Below the pieces are notes generated by a model. It was given only the letters and a program-made list of their open reading frames with translations. It did no database searches and was not told the DNA's origin. From an uncultured Clostridia bacterium (GTDB lineage Bacteria; Bacillota; Clostridia; Lachnospirales; Anaerotignaceae), in assembly GCA_958420075.1 (NCBI GenBank), contig CATZIM010000012.1:1-16556 (forward strand): a stretch of 16,556 nucleotides of DNA. Direction: 5' to 3'. Made by a program: the position numbers and the translations under genes. Shown here one piece after another: positions 7,345 to 14,392 of this stretch (position 1 is its first letter; each line of letters opens with the position of its first letter).

Positions 7345-9474
7345 TCAGCGGCCGCTCCAAGCCGCCTGCAAAACATCATAAGACTTTTTCAGCCGTTCGT
7401 GGTATTCCGTATGTTTTTCCCAGCCTTCCAGGGGGAAAGACACCATGGGGATACGCCCCTGGGCATCGCCTGCCACAGCCGCGCCCACGAACATCTCGTC
7501 AATCTGCATATACTCCACGCCATAATGTTCATAGTAATCGTCGTGTATCATTCTTTCGGCAGGATTGGAGAAATTCAGAAGCCCCCAGGGAATCCGCATT
7601 TCCACACCATCTGCTGTAAAACAGAAATCCGCCAGAGAATCAAAGGCAGGAGAATTGGGGTCTGCATTGCCATAGCGCAGTTTCCCCGTTTCATAAGTGG
7701 GCATGGCAACCCAATGCCCCACGGCCTTTGGCTCCGACCATTCCAGAATGGAGCGGATGGGACGGAACACAGGGGAATCCTTTTCCCGCCAGTTATCCTG
7801 TTCATAAGGATTTTCATAAGCCGTTTCGTAAGCGTACATAATCCAAAGGCTCTCGTAACGCTCCTGCACCAGCACACGGCTGTTATCCTTGCCGTCAATG
7901 GTCACCACAAAATCACAGCCTCTTTCAAAAGAAATCTTCTTTTCTTCCCAGTAGGTACTGCCCGTCTTGGGTGTGGTATCAATGGGAAGATACAAAACGT
8001 CTTTTTCCGGTGAAAATCCATCTACATAAAAATACAGATACTTTTCGTCATAATCCATATACAGATCCATGCCGTCAGAGGACCAGACAGGCTCTTTGTC
8101 CTGCCATTCGGCGGCATTGCCGTCCACCGTGCAGACTCCTTCACCGCTTCCCAGCCAAAACTCCATCAAGCCGTAATTCTGCCCATCTGTCTGTACGTCC
8201 TGCCAGTTATCCACGCCCAAACTGTAATTGGCATAGACCGTATTCCAGGTATTTCTGTCCCACACATCCTGCCATGTGGACACAAAGCCCCCTGTCCAGC
8301 CGGCACCTCGCATTTTCTGCCACAATTCCACAAGGGCTTCCCCCTGCTGCTGTTCATTCAAAGGAGGATGGTTTTCCACCACAGGCATTCTGGCAGAGGA
8401 GAAACCAAAGCCCACCGCTGCCACCGGCACTGTATGATACCGATTGAGCAAAGTCAGATAACCGCTGTATAAATCCCCTGTTTCCAGTCCTGTGAGCAGT
8501 TCTCCCAGCTCTACCCGCTGTGCCTGGGTGAAATACTTCTGATAGTCCGGGCAAAGAGTTTCCAGACGATAAGAAGCGAAATACCCGGACAACAATTCCG
8601 TAGAAGCGCCGATATGCTCCATATCCACCTGATTGTATGTATCAAAACGGGCGTTATACAGTGTGTCATAAGCAAAGGGATCATCCCAAGGGGAATTGAC
8701 AAAAGAAATGAGCCGCTGTTCTTTATATTTATTGCTTTCGTAGGCGGTCACCTGATCCATGAGTTTTGCCATGGCTGTTTCAAAACGGGTGGCTTCCGGT
8801 TTGGTGTAGAAATAAGTTCCCTGATAGGAAGTTTCTCCCAATGTGCTGTTATTGGTATAGGCAATGATGCCGCTGTCCCATTCATGACCCAGCAGATAGC
8901 CCAATGTCCAAGGGGAAACATCCCACTGATACCAGCCAGTGCCTGTAAAATTCCCCAGTTCGATGGCTCTGTTACCATGGATGACATCCACGGCTTTGAT
9001 GCCGTTTTCCAGCAGGAGATCCACAAATTCCTCCTGATAAATGTCCTCCGCTCCATAATTGGCACGGTCAGGCACCGACAACCCCTGCAGCAGATACAAG
9101 GGTTTTTCTTTTGTTGTGTTATAGTGATAAAGTGCCTCATAAAAATCCGCGTCCATGACTGTATAGACCCGAATGGTATTGGCACCCATTTCACCGATCT
9201 GTTCCAGCCAGCGGCTATAATCTTCATAGGTGGGCACAAAGTCCAGCATGGCTTCACCGGGGATGTTGGAAGATAAATCCACTCCCCGTATCTCCATGGG
9301 TTTCCATGTGTCCCCATCCAAATACTGTATCTCTTTTCCCTGGGTGCGGAAATTGGCTGTGACGGATACCTCCGGCTTGAAATCCACATAGATTCCACGA
9401 TAGTACACCAGGTATCCCATCCCTGCCAGAAGGAGGACAACTGCCAGAGAAGCGAGAATGAACCGTTTCATCAT
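7345..9474 (-). CDS. Membrane-anchored glycoside-hydrolase-like protein with CBM9-like domain
   Basis: 709-residue protein anchored outside the cell by an N-terminal signal-anchor (about residues 4-25). Residues about 45-430 look like a TIM-barrel glycosidase of the GH-A kind. An early strand reads EIRGVDLSSNIPG, and GANTIRVYTV follows, as in GH2/GH5/GH72-like barrels. LGHEW carries a Glu that could be the acid/base, and GFVSTWQDVWD occupies the late barrel position. I cannot identify the nucleophile. From about 447 to 680 a CBM9/DOMON-like sandwich begins with VDGNAAEWQ and continues with YLYFYVDG, a typical carbohydrate-binding entry. It probably trims, transfers or guides the polymer made by the downstream glycosyltransferase, as a dedicated hydrolase often does in synthase-dependent systems; that is inference. 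AGGAGG lies eight bases before the first ATG. It sits 12 bases after the CotH-family gene and 28 before the HEAT gene. Confidence 0.8.
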   Translation of the reverse strand: MMKRFILASLAVVLLLAGMGYLVYYRGIYVDFKPEVSVTANFRTQGKEIQYLDGDTWKPMEIRGVDLSSNIPGEAMLDFVPTYEDYSRWLEQIGEMGANTIRVYTVMDADFYEALYHYNTTKEKPLYLLQGLSVPDRANYGAEDIYQEEFVDLLLENGIKAVDVIHGNRAIELGNFTGTGWYQWDVSPWTLGYLLGHEWDSGIIAYTNNSTLGETSYQGTYFYTKPEATRFETAMAKLMDQVTAYESNKYKEQRLISFVNSPWDDPFAYDTLYNARFDTYNQVDMEHIGASTELLSGYFASYRLETLCPDYQKYFTQAQRVELGELLTGLETGDLYSGYLTLLNRYHTVPVAAVGFGFSSARMPVVENHPPLNEQQQGEALVELWQKMRGAGWTGGFVSTWQDVWDRNTWNTVYANYSLGVDNWQDVQTDGQNYGLMEFWLGSGEGVCTVDGNAAEWQDKEPVWSSDGMDLYMDYDEKYLYFYVDGFSPEKDVLYLPIDTTPKTGSTYWEEKKISFERGCDFVVTIDGKDNSRVLVQERYESLWIMYAYETAYENPYEQDNWREKDSPVFRPIRSILEWSEPKAVGHWVAMPTYETGKLRYGNADPNSPAFDSLADFCFTADGVEMRIPWGLLNFSNPAERMIHDDYYEHYGVEYMQIDEMFVGAAVAGDAQGRIPMVSFPLEGWEKHTEYHERLKKSYDVLQAAWSGR

Positions 9475-9486
9475 TTCACATACCTC

Positions 9487-11028
9487 CTATTCCACCCATT
9501 GGGTTGCTGTCTTGGACTGGTGACAATACTGCCGCAGGCTTTCGATGTTTTCATCCAGCCACGCGCTCCGTTTCAGCATAAAATCCACCATCCATTCCAC
9601 TGCTTCGGCATGACTGGAAGGGTTTACATCCTCCAATGTCTGTCCTGCTGCCGGTCTGCGCCGCTGCATAGTCGTCAGGTCAGTAGTGTCGTAGCTGAAG
9701 CCCCACACCTCGTCATTGCGGGCAATGGCAGGTCCAAGGTACGCAAGGGTCTCTTCTATATAATTGGTCAAATATTCGTCAGAAAGATAAGTCTGCCGCA
9801 GTTCTTTATACCGGTCCAGCACCCGCTCCACAAAATCCTCATCTTTCATCAAGGCGCCGTACCAACCTCTGTTCTGGAGATACAAACGGTCATAGGAAAA
9901 GGGGCGGATGTAATTATCCAGCATATTGTTATAGTCCCAGACTGGACCTACCGTCAAATGTCCCCGCACATCCCGATAGAAATAGGTGGAACGGGAGAAC
10001 ACGTCATTGTTCAGCAAAAATTCCTGAAGCACATAATAATCCACGAAGGAATCCACATCCAGTTCTTTCTCATAGTCATACTGACCAGAAACCATATCCG
10101 AGGAAAAAAGTCCCCGCTCGATACGGCTGATGTCCCGCTGGATATAATTCAGAACGCCGGGGCTCTGGTATTCCTCCTGGGGATACAATACCTGTATGCC
10201 TGTGGAGGATACCACATGCTCCGGGTCGTCCTCCATGGTAGAAAACTCCATTTCGTATGTATACTGGGTATAGTTGTTGATGGCGTTGCCGTCTTCCAGT
10301 GCATCCATACGGACGATATAACTGGTCTGGTCATTGCCTTCCTCATAGTCACTGAGGTTCACCCGATAATCGCCTTCCTTGATGGTTTCCATAAGGAGAT
10401 AAACCCCTTGATATTCTCCATTGAGGATGACTTCGCAGAAACGTACTTCCGGCGCATAGCCCATGATTTCCGCGGAAATATTCATCCACATATAGTTACG
10501 GATGAGGGTTTTATCCAGAAATGGCCCATGGAGTGCCCAGTCGCTTTCCTTACTCATGCCCAAAAGGGGCAGATCACGATTGACCAGTCCCTCCGTATCC
10601 TCCACCAGCTTCACGCGATAACTTTTTTTATTGAAATAGCGGGAGGAGTTACCTCTGACACGAATCATGATGTTGCTTTCCATATCCGGCGCATCTGTGG
10701 GATGGTGATTCTGTTCCTCATCGCTCATGACAGAGAGCTTTGCGGAAATCATGGTGCTTCCATCGGCTGCGGTGGTGAAACCAATTTCCTGATGATGTTC
10801 GTCGGTAATGGGATTGCCCGGGATTTCCACACCGCCGGTATCAATGACCAGCAAAGGCAGGTGGGTACAAAGGGTGGTGCCGTCGCAGTCGCATCCGGCG
10901 TCGGGCTGGCGGGCAGTGAGATGCTGATGGACCCGTTTTTCCGGGTTTTCGGTATCCACGTTGTCGGCAAGAAATACCGCAAGCAGTACCAGCACCATTG
11001 CAGCAATCCCTGCAATACGATATTTCAT
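9487..11028 (-). CDS. CotH-family secreted/membrane-anchored kinase
   Basis: 513-residue protein of the CotH kinase family, atypical kinases that phosphorylate exported targets (spore-coat proteins in Bacillus). An N-terminal hydrophobic segment (about 4-21) places the rest outside the membrane. Family hallmarks are in order: IRVRGNSSR (122-130) with KKSYRVKL (134-141), DWALHGPFLDKTLIRNYM (163-180), the strand NGEYQGVYLLMETIK (203-217), the Asn/Asp-rich loop LLNNDVFSRSTYFY (338-351), and PVWDYN (362-367) whose D365 is the likely metal-binding Asp. No spore-coat neighbour is present; instead it is co-encoded with VTC and DUF4956 proteins and a polysaccharide synthase. The target may therefore be a surface protein or glycan. 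An unusual Cys cluster (C46, C48, C54) lies just after the anchor. GGAGG sits eight bases before the ATG. The family call is firm; the substrate is unknown. Confidence 0.92.
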   Translation of the reverse strand: MKYRIAGIAAMVLVLLAVFLADNVDTENPEKRVHQHLTARQPDAGCDCDGTTLCTHLPLLVIDTGGVEIPGNPITDEHHQEIGFTTAADGSTMISAKLSVMSDEEQNHHPTDAPDMESNIMIRVRGNSSRYFNKKSYRVKLVEDTEGLVNRDLPLLGMSKESDWALHGPFLDKTLIRNYMWMNISAEIMGYAPEVRFCEVILNGEYQGVYLLMETIKEGDYRVNLSDYEEGNDQTSYIVRMDALEDGNAINNYTQYTYEMEFSTMEDDPEHVVSSTGIQVLYPQEEYQSPGVLNYIQRDISRIERGLFSSDMVSGQYDYEKELDVDSFVDYYVLQEFLLNNDVFSRSTYFYRDVRGHLTVGPVWDYNNMLDNYIRPFSYDRLYLQNRGWYGALMKDEDFVERVLDRYKELRQTYLSDEYLTNYIEETLAYLGPAIARNDEVWGFSYDTTDLTTMQRRRPAAGQTLEDVNPSSHAEAVEWMVDFMLKRSAWLDENIESLRQYCHQSKTATQWVE

Positions 11029-11043
11029 TTTTCTCGCCTCCCA

Positions 11044-11739
11044 TTAACTGCTGATTTCGTCGTTCTGCATCACCATGTTGCAGTATTCGATATTGCCGAT
11101 CTCATAGATGGCATCGGTGATGCTTTTTCCTTTCATATTTCCTTTTGCGGCATTGCCGGCTTTATCCAGAATCCGCTTACTGATTTCATAGATAAATTCC
11201 ACACTGTTTTCTGTGGTATTCTTTACCCGCAGGTTTGCTTTCCGGGCAAAATACTGGAACATCAAAGCTTCGATACGTGCCTCATTGACCCTTGCGGTAC
11301 GGATGATGAACAGCACGCGATTGTCGTTTTTGATACGTCCGAAAATGAGCAGAATCAAAAATGTGAATGCCCCGCCGATACCGGCAATGAGGAAATCGCC
11401 GGAACCACAGCAGATACCTGTGACGATGGTCCAGAAAATATAAACGGTGTCACGGGAATCCTTGATGGCAGTACGGAAACGGACGATGGACAGGGCGCCC
11501 ACCATACCCAGGGACAACGCGATGTTATTGCCGATGACGATCATGACTGCCGTTGTGATGACCGTCAGCGCCATGAGGGAAACATTGAATTTTCGGCTGT
11601 AAATGCTTCCTTCATGGGAGATCATATAAGACAGGTAGATAAAAAAGCCTACCACCGCTGCCATCACCATACGCAGAACGATGGTCTGCAGGTCCAGCTG
11701 CCCCGTGCTCTCCAAAAACTCCAGTAATACTTTTCTCAT
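11044..11739 (-). CDS. DUF4956 family membrane protein
   Basis: About 231 residues when started at the ATG at 11739, which has AGGAGG seven bases upstream, overlapping the stop codon of the VTC gene. Three to four membrane segments (about 20-40, 52-82, 98-118, 118-134) are followed by a soluble C-terminal domain of about 95 residues. Between the second and third segments lies the conserved family motif GALSIVRFRTAIKDSRDTVY (81-100). DUF4956 proteins have no established biochemical role but are repeatedly encoded next to VTC-domain and CotH-family proteins; the same trio occurs here. It may form the membrane partner or channel for the VTC or CotH protein, which is inference. It lies 11 bases after the VTC stop and 15 bases before the CotH start, so it is clearly in the same transcript. 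Confidence 0.9.
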   Translation of the reverse strand: MRKVLLEFLESTGQLDLQTIVLRMVMAAVVGFFIYLSYMISHEGSIYSRKFNVSLMALTVITTAVMIVIGNNIALSLGMVGALSIVRFRTAIKDSRDTVYIFWTIVTGICCGSGDFLIAGIGGAFTFLILLIFGRIKNDNRVLFIIRTARVNEARIEALMFQYFARKANLRVKNTTENSVEFIYEISKRILDKAGNAAKGNMKGKSITDAIYEIGNIEYCNMVMQNDEISS

Positions 11740-11750
11740 AAGACACCCTC

Positions 11751-12446
11751 CTATAATGCAAACTTCATGGTAGCGCTCCGTGCCAGACAATATTTGCTCA
11801 CTGACAATTCCGAACGATTGGCTTCATTGACCAGTTTTTTGATATAACTGAGCAGAAAGCCGTTATACTTCACTTCCAGCACCCCATTGAACCGATCCAG
11901 TACCGGATACATGTTCAGATCCGGCGCGAACAGATCCATGCAGCTTTCTGTTGCCTGAATCTGGTGGTCAAAGGTGATGCGGATTTTATTTTCCTTGGCG
12001 ATATAGGCTTTTCGCTTATATTCCACAATGGTCTTGGGACGGTAGCACTGCATGTGCATAAGCCCATAGCACTCCGCCGCAAAAGGATCTGTATATTTCA
12101 ACAGGCTGTGATACCTGCCTTTGGTCAGCTCTATGGCATCCGCCCGTAAAACCCGCAGAGAACGCTTTTTCTGGTAGCTGCCTTCCTTCTGCTTCATTTC
12201 CAGCATGGCAAAATCCGCCGCAGGGTCATAAATCCGCAGACGGATTTTCCGCCGCAGTTCCAGACCGTCGATCTTCGCCTCATAATCCTGCTCGTTGATA
12301 GTATCAAAGTACAGGGAGCGGATATTGTAGCCGTTGGCGCCATTATGGGCATCCTGCAGCATGACCCGATCCAGCTGACCGGAAAGTTTTTTCATTTCAA
12401 AAAGTGTCATGAAATACTTCTTTTCCTGACGATATACCTCGTTCAA
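11751..12446 (-). CDS. VTC-domain (polyphosphate-polymerase-like) protein, first gene under the riboswitch
   Basis: 231-residue soluble protein of the VTC family, the catalytic tunnel domain of the yeast polyphosphate polymerase and relative of the CYTH/triphosphate-tunnel enzymes. Tunnel-lining charged residues are in the expected order: RQEKKY (6-11), IRSLYFDT (42-49), the RRKIRLRIYD run (65-74), MLEMKQKEG (81-89) with KKR (93-95), KRKAY (144-148), IRITFD (155-160), VLEVKYN (189-195) and SVSKYC (215-220). It is therefore probably able to handle triphosphate or polyphosphate. Start choice: TTG at 12444-12446, eight bases after GGGAGG; no in-frame ATG is near. It is the first gene after a c-di-GMP riboswitch and terminator, so its transcription is the direct target of that switch. 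Bacterial members linked to CotH and DUF4956 have no firmly known product; a role in charging or modifying the glycan or kinase substrate is speculative. Confidence 0.9.
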   Translation of the reverse strand: MNEVYRQEKKYFMTLFEMKKLSGQLDRVMLQDAHNGANGYNIRSLYFDTINEQDYEAKIDGLELRRKIRLRIYDPAADFAMLEMKQKEGSYQKKRSLRVLRADAIELTKGRYHSLLKYTDPFAAECYGLMHMQCYRPKTIVEYKRKAYIAKENKIRITFDHQIQATESCMDLFAPDLNMYPVLDRFNGVLEVKYNGFLLSYIKKLVNEANRSELSVSKYCLARSATMKFAL

Positions 12447-12454
12447 ATCACATT

Positions 12455-12460
12455 CCTCCC
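12455..12460 (-). promoter_or_regulatory. Ribosome binding site fixing the TTG start of the VTC gene
   Basis: GGGAGG lies immediately after the terminator T tract and eight bases before TTG 12446-12444. Neither an ATG nor a GTG between them can be used, because each is followed at once by an in-frame stop. The TTG is therefore the supported start. Confidence 0.7.
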
Positions 12461-12515
12461 AAAAGAAAAAGCTGCAAAAAACCCAGCATAAAAATGCCAG
12501 TCATTTTTTGCAGCT
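12461..12515 (-). terminator. Intrinsic terminator controlled by the riboswitch
   Basis: On the minus strand a perfect 12-bp stem, AGCTGCAAAAAA (12515-12504) with TTTTTTGCAGCT (12481-12470), is followed at once by TTTTCTTTT (12469-12461). The first arm contains the bases that form the 3' strand of riboswitch helix P1 (about 12515-12507). P1 and the terminator therefore cannot form together. It lies just before the ribosome site of the VTC gene and is well placed to gate the whole downstream operon. Confidence 0.9.
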
Positions 12516-12590
12516 TGACGATCATAGCGGTTTTCCGCCGTAGACTCATAGCTTTGCGTCATCGTTTTTCAACGATTTTGCCAAAGGATT
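12507..12590 (-). ncRNA. Cyclic-di-GMP-I (GEMM-I) riboswitch aptamer
   Basis: The minus-strand sequence has the landmarks of the class I c-di-GMP aptamer. GGCAAAA (12582-12576) is followed by helix P2, ATCGTT/AACGAT (12576-12571 and 12566-12561), capped by a GAAA tetraloop (12570-12567). Next come GACGCAAAGC (12560-12551) and the receptor-side strand TATGAGTCTA (12550-12541). Helix P3 has the tip GCGG-AAAA-CCGC (12538-12527) and the return strand TATGATCGTCAAGCTGC (to about 12510). P1 can pair TTTGGCA (12585-12579) with TGCAAAA in the terminator arm, with one G-A mismatch. The position I align with the guanine-sensing G20 of the Vibrio Vc2 aptamer is a G, favouring c-di-GMP over cGAMP. Because P1 shares bases with the terminator, ligand binding should block termination (ON switch). 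The aptamer begins at the stop codon of the diguanylate cyclase gene. Confidence 0.93.
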
Positions 12591-14140
12591 CAATTGTTTT
12601 CCATCTGTTCAGAAAATACGCTGTAGAGTTGGTTTTTGCCCAGCTGTTTCGCGTGGTACAAAGCGTTGTCCGCTTTGCGATAAAGCGCATCATAAGGCAT
12701 ATTGGGCATATTGGCCACTGCCAGACCCATGCTGCAGCTAGGGGCAACCACTGCGCCATTCCACTGAATCTTGGGAATGATGCTGATCACCTCTTCCGCA
12801 TAGATCTCCAGGGGCGATACATCATGACATACCAGCAGCACCATAAACTCATCCCCGCCGATTCTGCCGATCCTTGCCCCTGCAGGCGCATTATGGCGCA
12901 GGATGTCAGCAGTTTCCTTAAGGACATGGTCCCCTGCCGGATGCCCATAACGGTCGTTGATATCTTTAAAGTCATCCATATCCACAATCAAAGCAGCCAG
13001 CTTTTCCCCATTTCGCAGCTCTGCCAGTTTTCGCTTGCCATAACGCTCGATGGAGGCTTTGTTCAATAAACCTGTGAAAAGATCCATCTGGATTTCTTTT
13101 TCCAGCTGACTGATCCTGTCTTTTCGATCTGTAATATCCGAAAGGATCCCAATGCCCAAAACAGGCTCACCCTGCTTATTGGTCTGGGTGATGACACGGA
13201 TTTCAAACCATCTGTTTCCGCCGGTTTTGACAGGCAGCATAAACTCATATTTTTGATAAGCGACACCTTTTTTGATATTCTTCATACAGGTGAGCAAAAT
13301 TTCTTTATGTGATGAAGACAGCTGTTCCAGATTTTTGATAAAATCATAAAATTGAGAGATGTTTTCCGGATGATCGAAATAATGCTTCCACTCCTTGGAA
13401 AAGCGAATCCAGTCTTCCCGGATATCCCATTCAAAGGTGATGGAGCTTTCCTGCTCGCGGATCATTTCATACTGCTCAATGGTCAGGCGAAAATCCCGCT
13501 GGGCATCTGTCAGTTCCTGCTGCACTTCCTGCATCTGTTTTGCCTGAGAGATTTCAATCCTAAGGTGCTTATATCTGATGAGGTACATGAGGGTGCACAA
13601 ACAGATGGTCACAGAAAAATTAACGATTTCACCCACACTGAATATAGGATTGATAAACCAGATATATGTAAGGTAGCATACACCCAAACTGATGATGGTA
13701 TAAAGGGGTTTAAACATCAAAAAACCCGAAAAGAAGAAAAGCGCAGTGACAATGGTAAAATACGCCATGGCACTGGACTGATACACATTATACATATTAA
13801 ACAGCAGATGCCAGAGCAAAATCGTGCCAACGCTGATCATGTAAAACCGATGTCTTGCTGCAGCCGACATATTACACCAGAAATCAATGATTAAAAATGC
13901 AGCACAACATACAAAATAAATCAGATAAAACCTAAGATAAATCAAATGATTTACCATTCCATACCCTATATTGCGAAAAAACAACACTCTGCATATATTG
14001 CACAGTTCAAAAAAAACACCAAAGGCCGATCCGATCCGAAGGGCAATCTGGTTGCTGGATACAGCTTTTTCCACAAAATCTTCTTGTGATATTTTTGCGC
14101 CAAGAATCCATTTGATAAGCGTATCAACTCTAGTTCCCAA
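12590..14140 (-). CDS. Membrane diguanylate cyclase (multi-TM, PAS, GGDEF)
   Basis: 516-residue diguanylate cyclase that joins two GTP into cyclic-di-GMP. About five membrane helices (roughly 67-190) are followed by a short coiled segment (195-230), a PAS/PAC domain (about 235-340, ending GILSDITDRK) and a GGDEF domain (about 350-510). The catalytic motif is intact: RIGGDEF (426-432), with upstream DMDDFKDIND (387-396) and GHPAGD (399-404). The inhibitory RxxD site expected five residues before GGDEF reads PAGA (419-422), so product feedback through that site looks absent. Start choice: TTG 14138-14140 with GGAG nine bases upstream; an in-frame stop at 14147-14149 rules out a longer form. Its stop codon abuts the c-di-GMP riboswitch, so it probably shares a transcript with, and feeds signal to, the operon behind it. 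The ligand sensed by its membrane or PAS region is unknown. Confidence 0.94.
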   Translation of the reverse strand: MGTRVDTLIKWILGAKISQEDFVEKAVSSNQIALRIGSAFGVFFELCNICRVLFFRNIGYGMVNHLIYLRFYLIYFVCCAAFLIIDFWCNMSAAARHRFYMISVGTILLWHLLFNMYNVYQSSAMAYFTIVTALFFFSGFLMFKPLYTIISLGVCYLTYIWFINPIFSVGEIVNFSVTICLCTLMYLIRYKHLRIEISQAKQMQEVQQELTDAQRDFRLTIEQYEMIREQESSITFEWDIREDWIRFSKEWKHYFDHPENISQFYDFIKNLEQLSSSHKEILLTCMKNIKKGVAYQKYEFMLPVKTGGNRWFEIRVITQTNKQGEPVLGIGILSDITDRKDRISQLEKEIQMDLFTGLLNKASIERYGKRKLAELRNGEKLAALIVDMDDFKDINDRYGHPAGDHVLKETADILRHNAPAGARIGRIGGDEFMVLLVCHDVSPLEIYAEEVISIIPKIQWNGAVVAPSCSMGLAVANMPNMPYDALYRKADNALYHAKQLGKNQLYSVFSEQMENN

Positions 14141-14149
14141 GTAAGTTCA

Positions 14150-14153
14150 CTCC
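14150..14153 (-). promoter_or_regulatory. Ribosome binding site supporting the TTG start of the diguanylate cyclase
   Basis: GGAG (within TTTTTGGAGTGA) lies nine bases before TTG 14138-14140. Translation cannot begin further upstream in this frame because of the stop at 14147-14149, and the next in-frame ATG is dozens of codons further into the gene. Confidence 0.55.
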
Positions 14154-14190
14154 AAAAATGCAAAATGAAGACACATTGTCAACTTTCGTA

Positions 14191-14225
14191 AAATAAAAAC
14201 CACCCCTCAATTTCGAAGATGGTTT
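14191..14225 (-). terminator. Terminator-like hairpin in the leader of the diguanylate cyclase gene
   Basis: The minus strand shows AAACCATCTT (14225-14216) pairing with GGGGTGGTTT (14206-14197) through ten pairs including G-U pairs, loop CGAAATTGA, then TTTTATTT (14198-14191). It lies about 50 bases before the cyclase start and downstream of the candidate promoter at 14299-14327. It could therefore act as an attenuator or as the end of an upstream transcript. A nine-codon reading frame (14236-14207, MIRANHLRN) runs through its first arm. Confidence 0.6.
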
Positions 14226-14298
14226 GCTCTTATCATGATATATTTCCCAAAAATTTGTTTCAGAAATTTTATTCTGAATATTTACTATGATTCATTTA

Positions 14299-14327
14299 AT
14301 AGTACACTATGTAACAGCAGAAATCAA
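14299..14327 (-). promoter_or_regulatory. Candidate sigma-A promoter for the diguanylate cyclase gene
   Basis: On the minus strand TTGATT (14327-14322), a 17-base spacer and TACTAT (14304-14299) match a sigma-A promoter moderately (four of six bases in each box). Transcription would begin near 14291, giving a leader of about 150 bases. That leader contains a 7-bp inverted repeat (TTCAGAA, 14259-14278) and the terminator-like hairpin at 14191-14225. Confidence 0.4.
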
Positions 14328-14392
14328 CGATTTTTTCGCATTTCCTGCCTCTTCGCCCTATGCAAATGTATAAATAAATCTCATTTTTATTC

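Noticed and set aside
7317..7379. A longer in-frame start for the HEAT gene at 7379.
   Set aside because: It would overlap the end of the glycosidase-like gene, adds a residue string unlike a membrane anchor, and lacks the AAGGAG site that precedes the ATG at 7316.
9499..11727. A 742-codon open frame on the plus strand opposite the CotH and DUF4956 genes.
   Set aside because: Its product is rich in His, Ile and Phe with no recognisable domain, while the minus strand encodes two clear families in the same place. It is a shadow of their codon use.
11740..11790. Extended start of the DUF4956 gene at 11790.
   Set aside because: It would overlap the VTC gene by 40 bases; the ATG at 11739 has a strong ribosome site and starts where the family sequence begins.
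14177..14182. A perfect TTGACA on the minus strand just before the cyclase gene.
   Set aside because: At 16-18 bases there is no credible -10 box (ATTTTT or CATTTT), and the start would fall on the ribosome site. The promoter at 14299-14327 is preferred.
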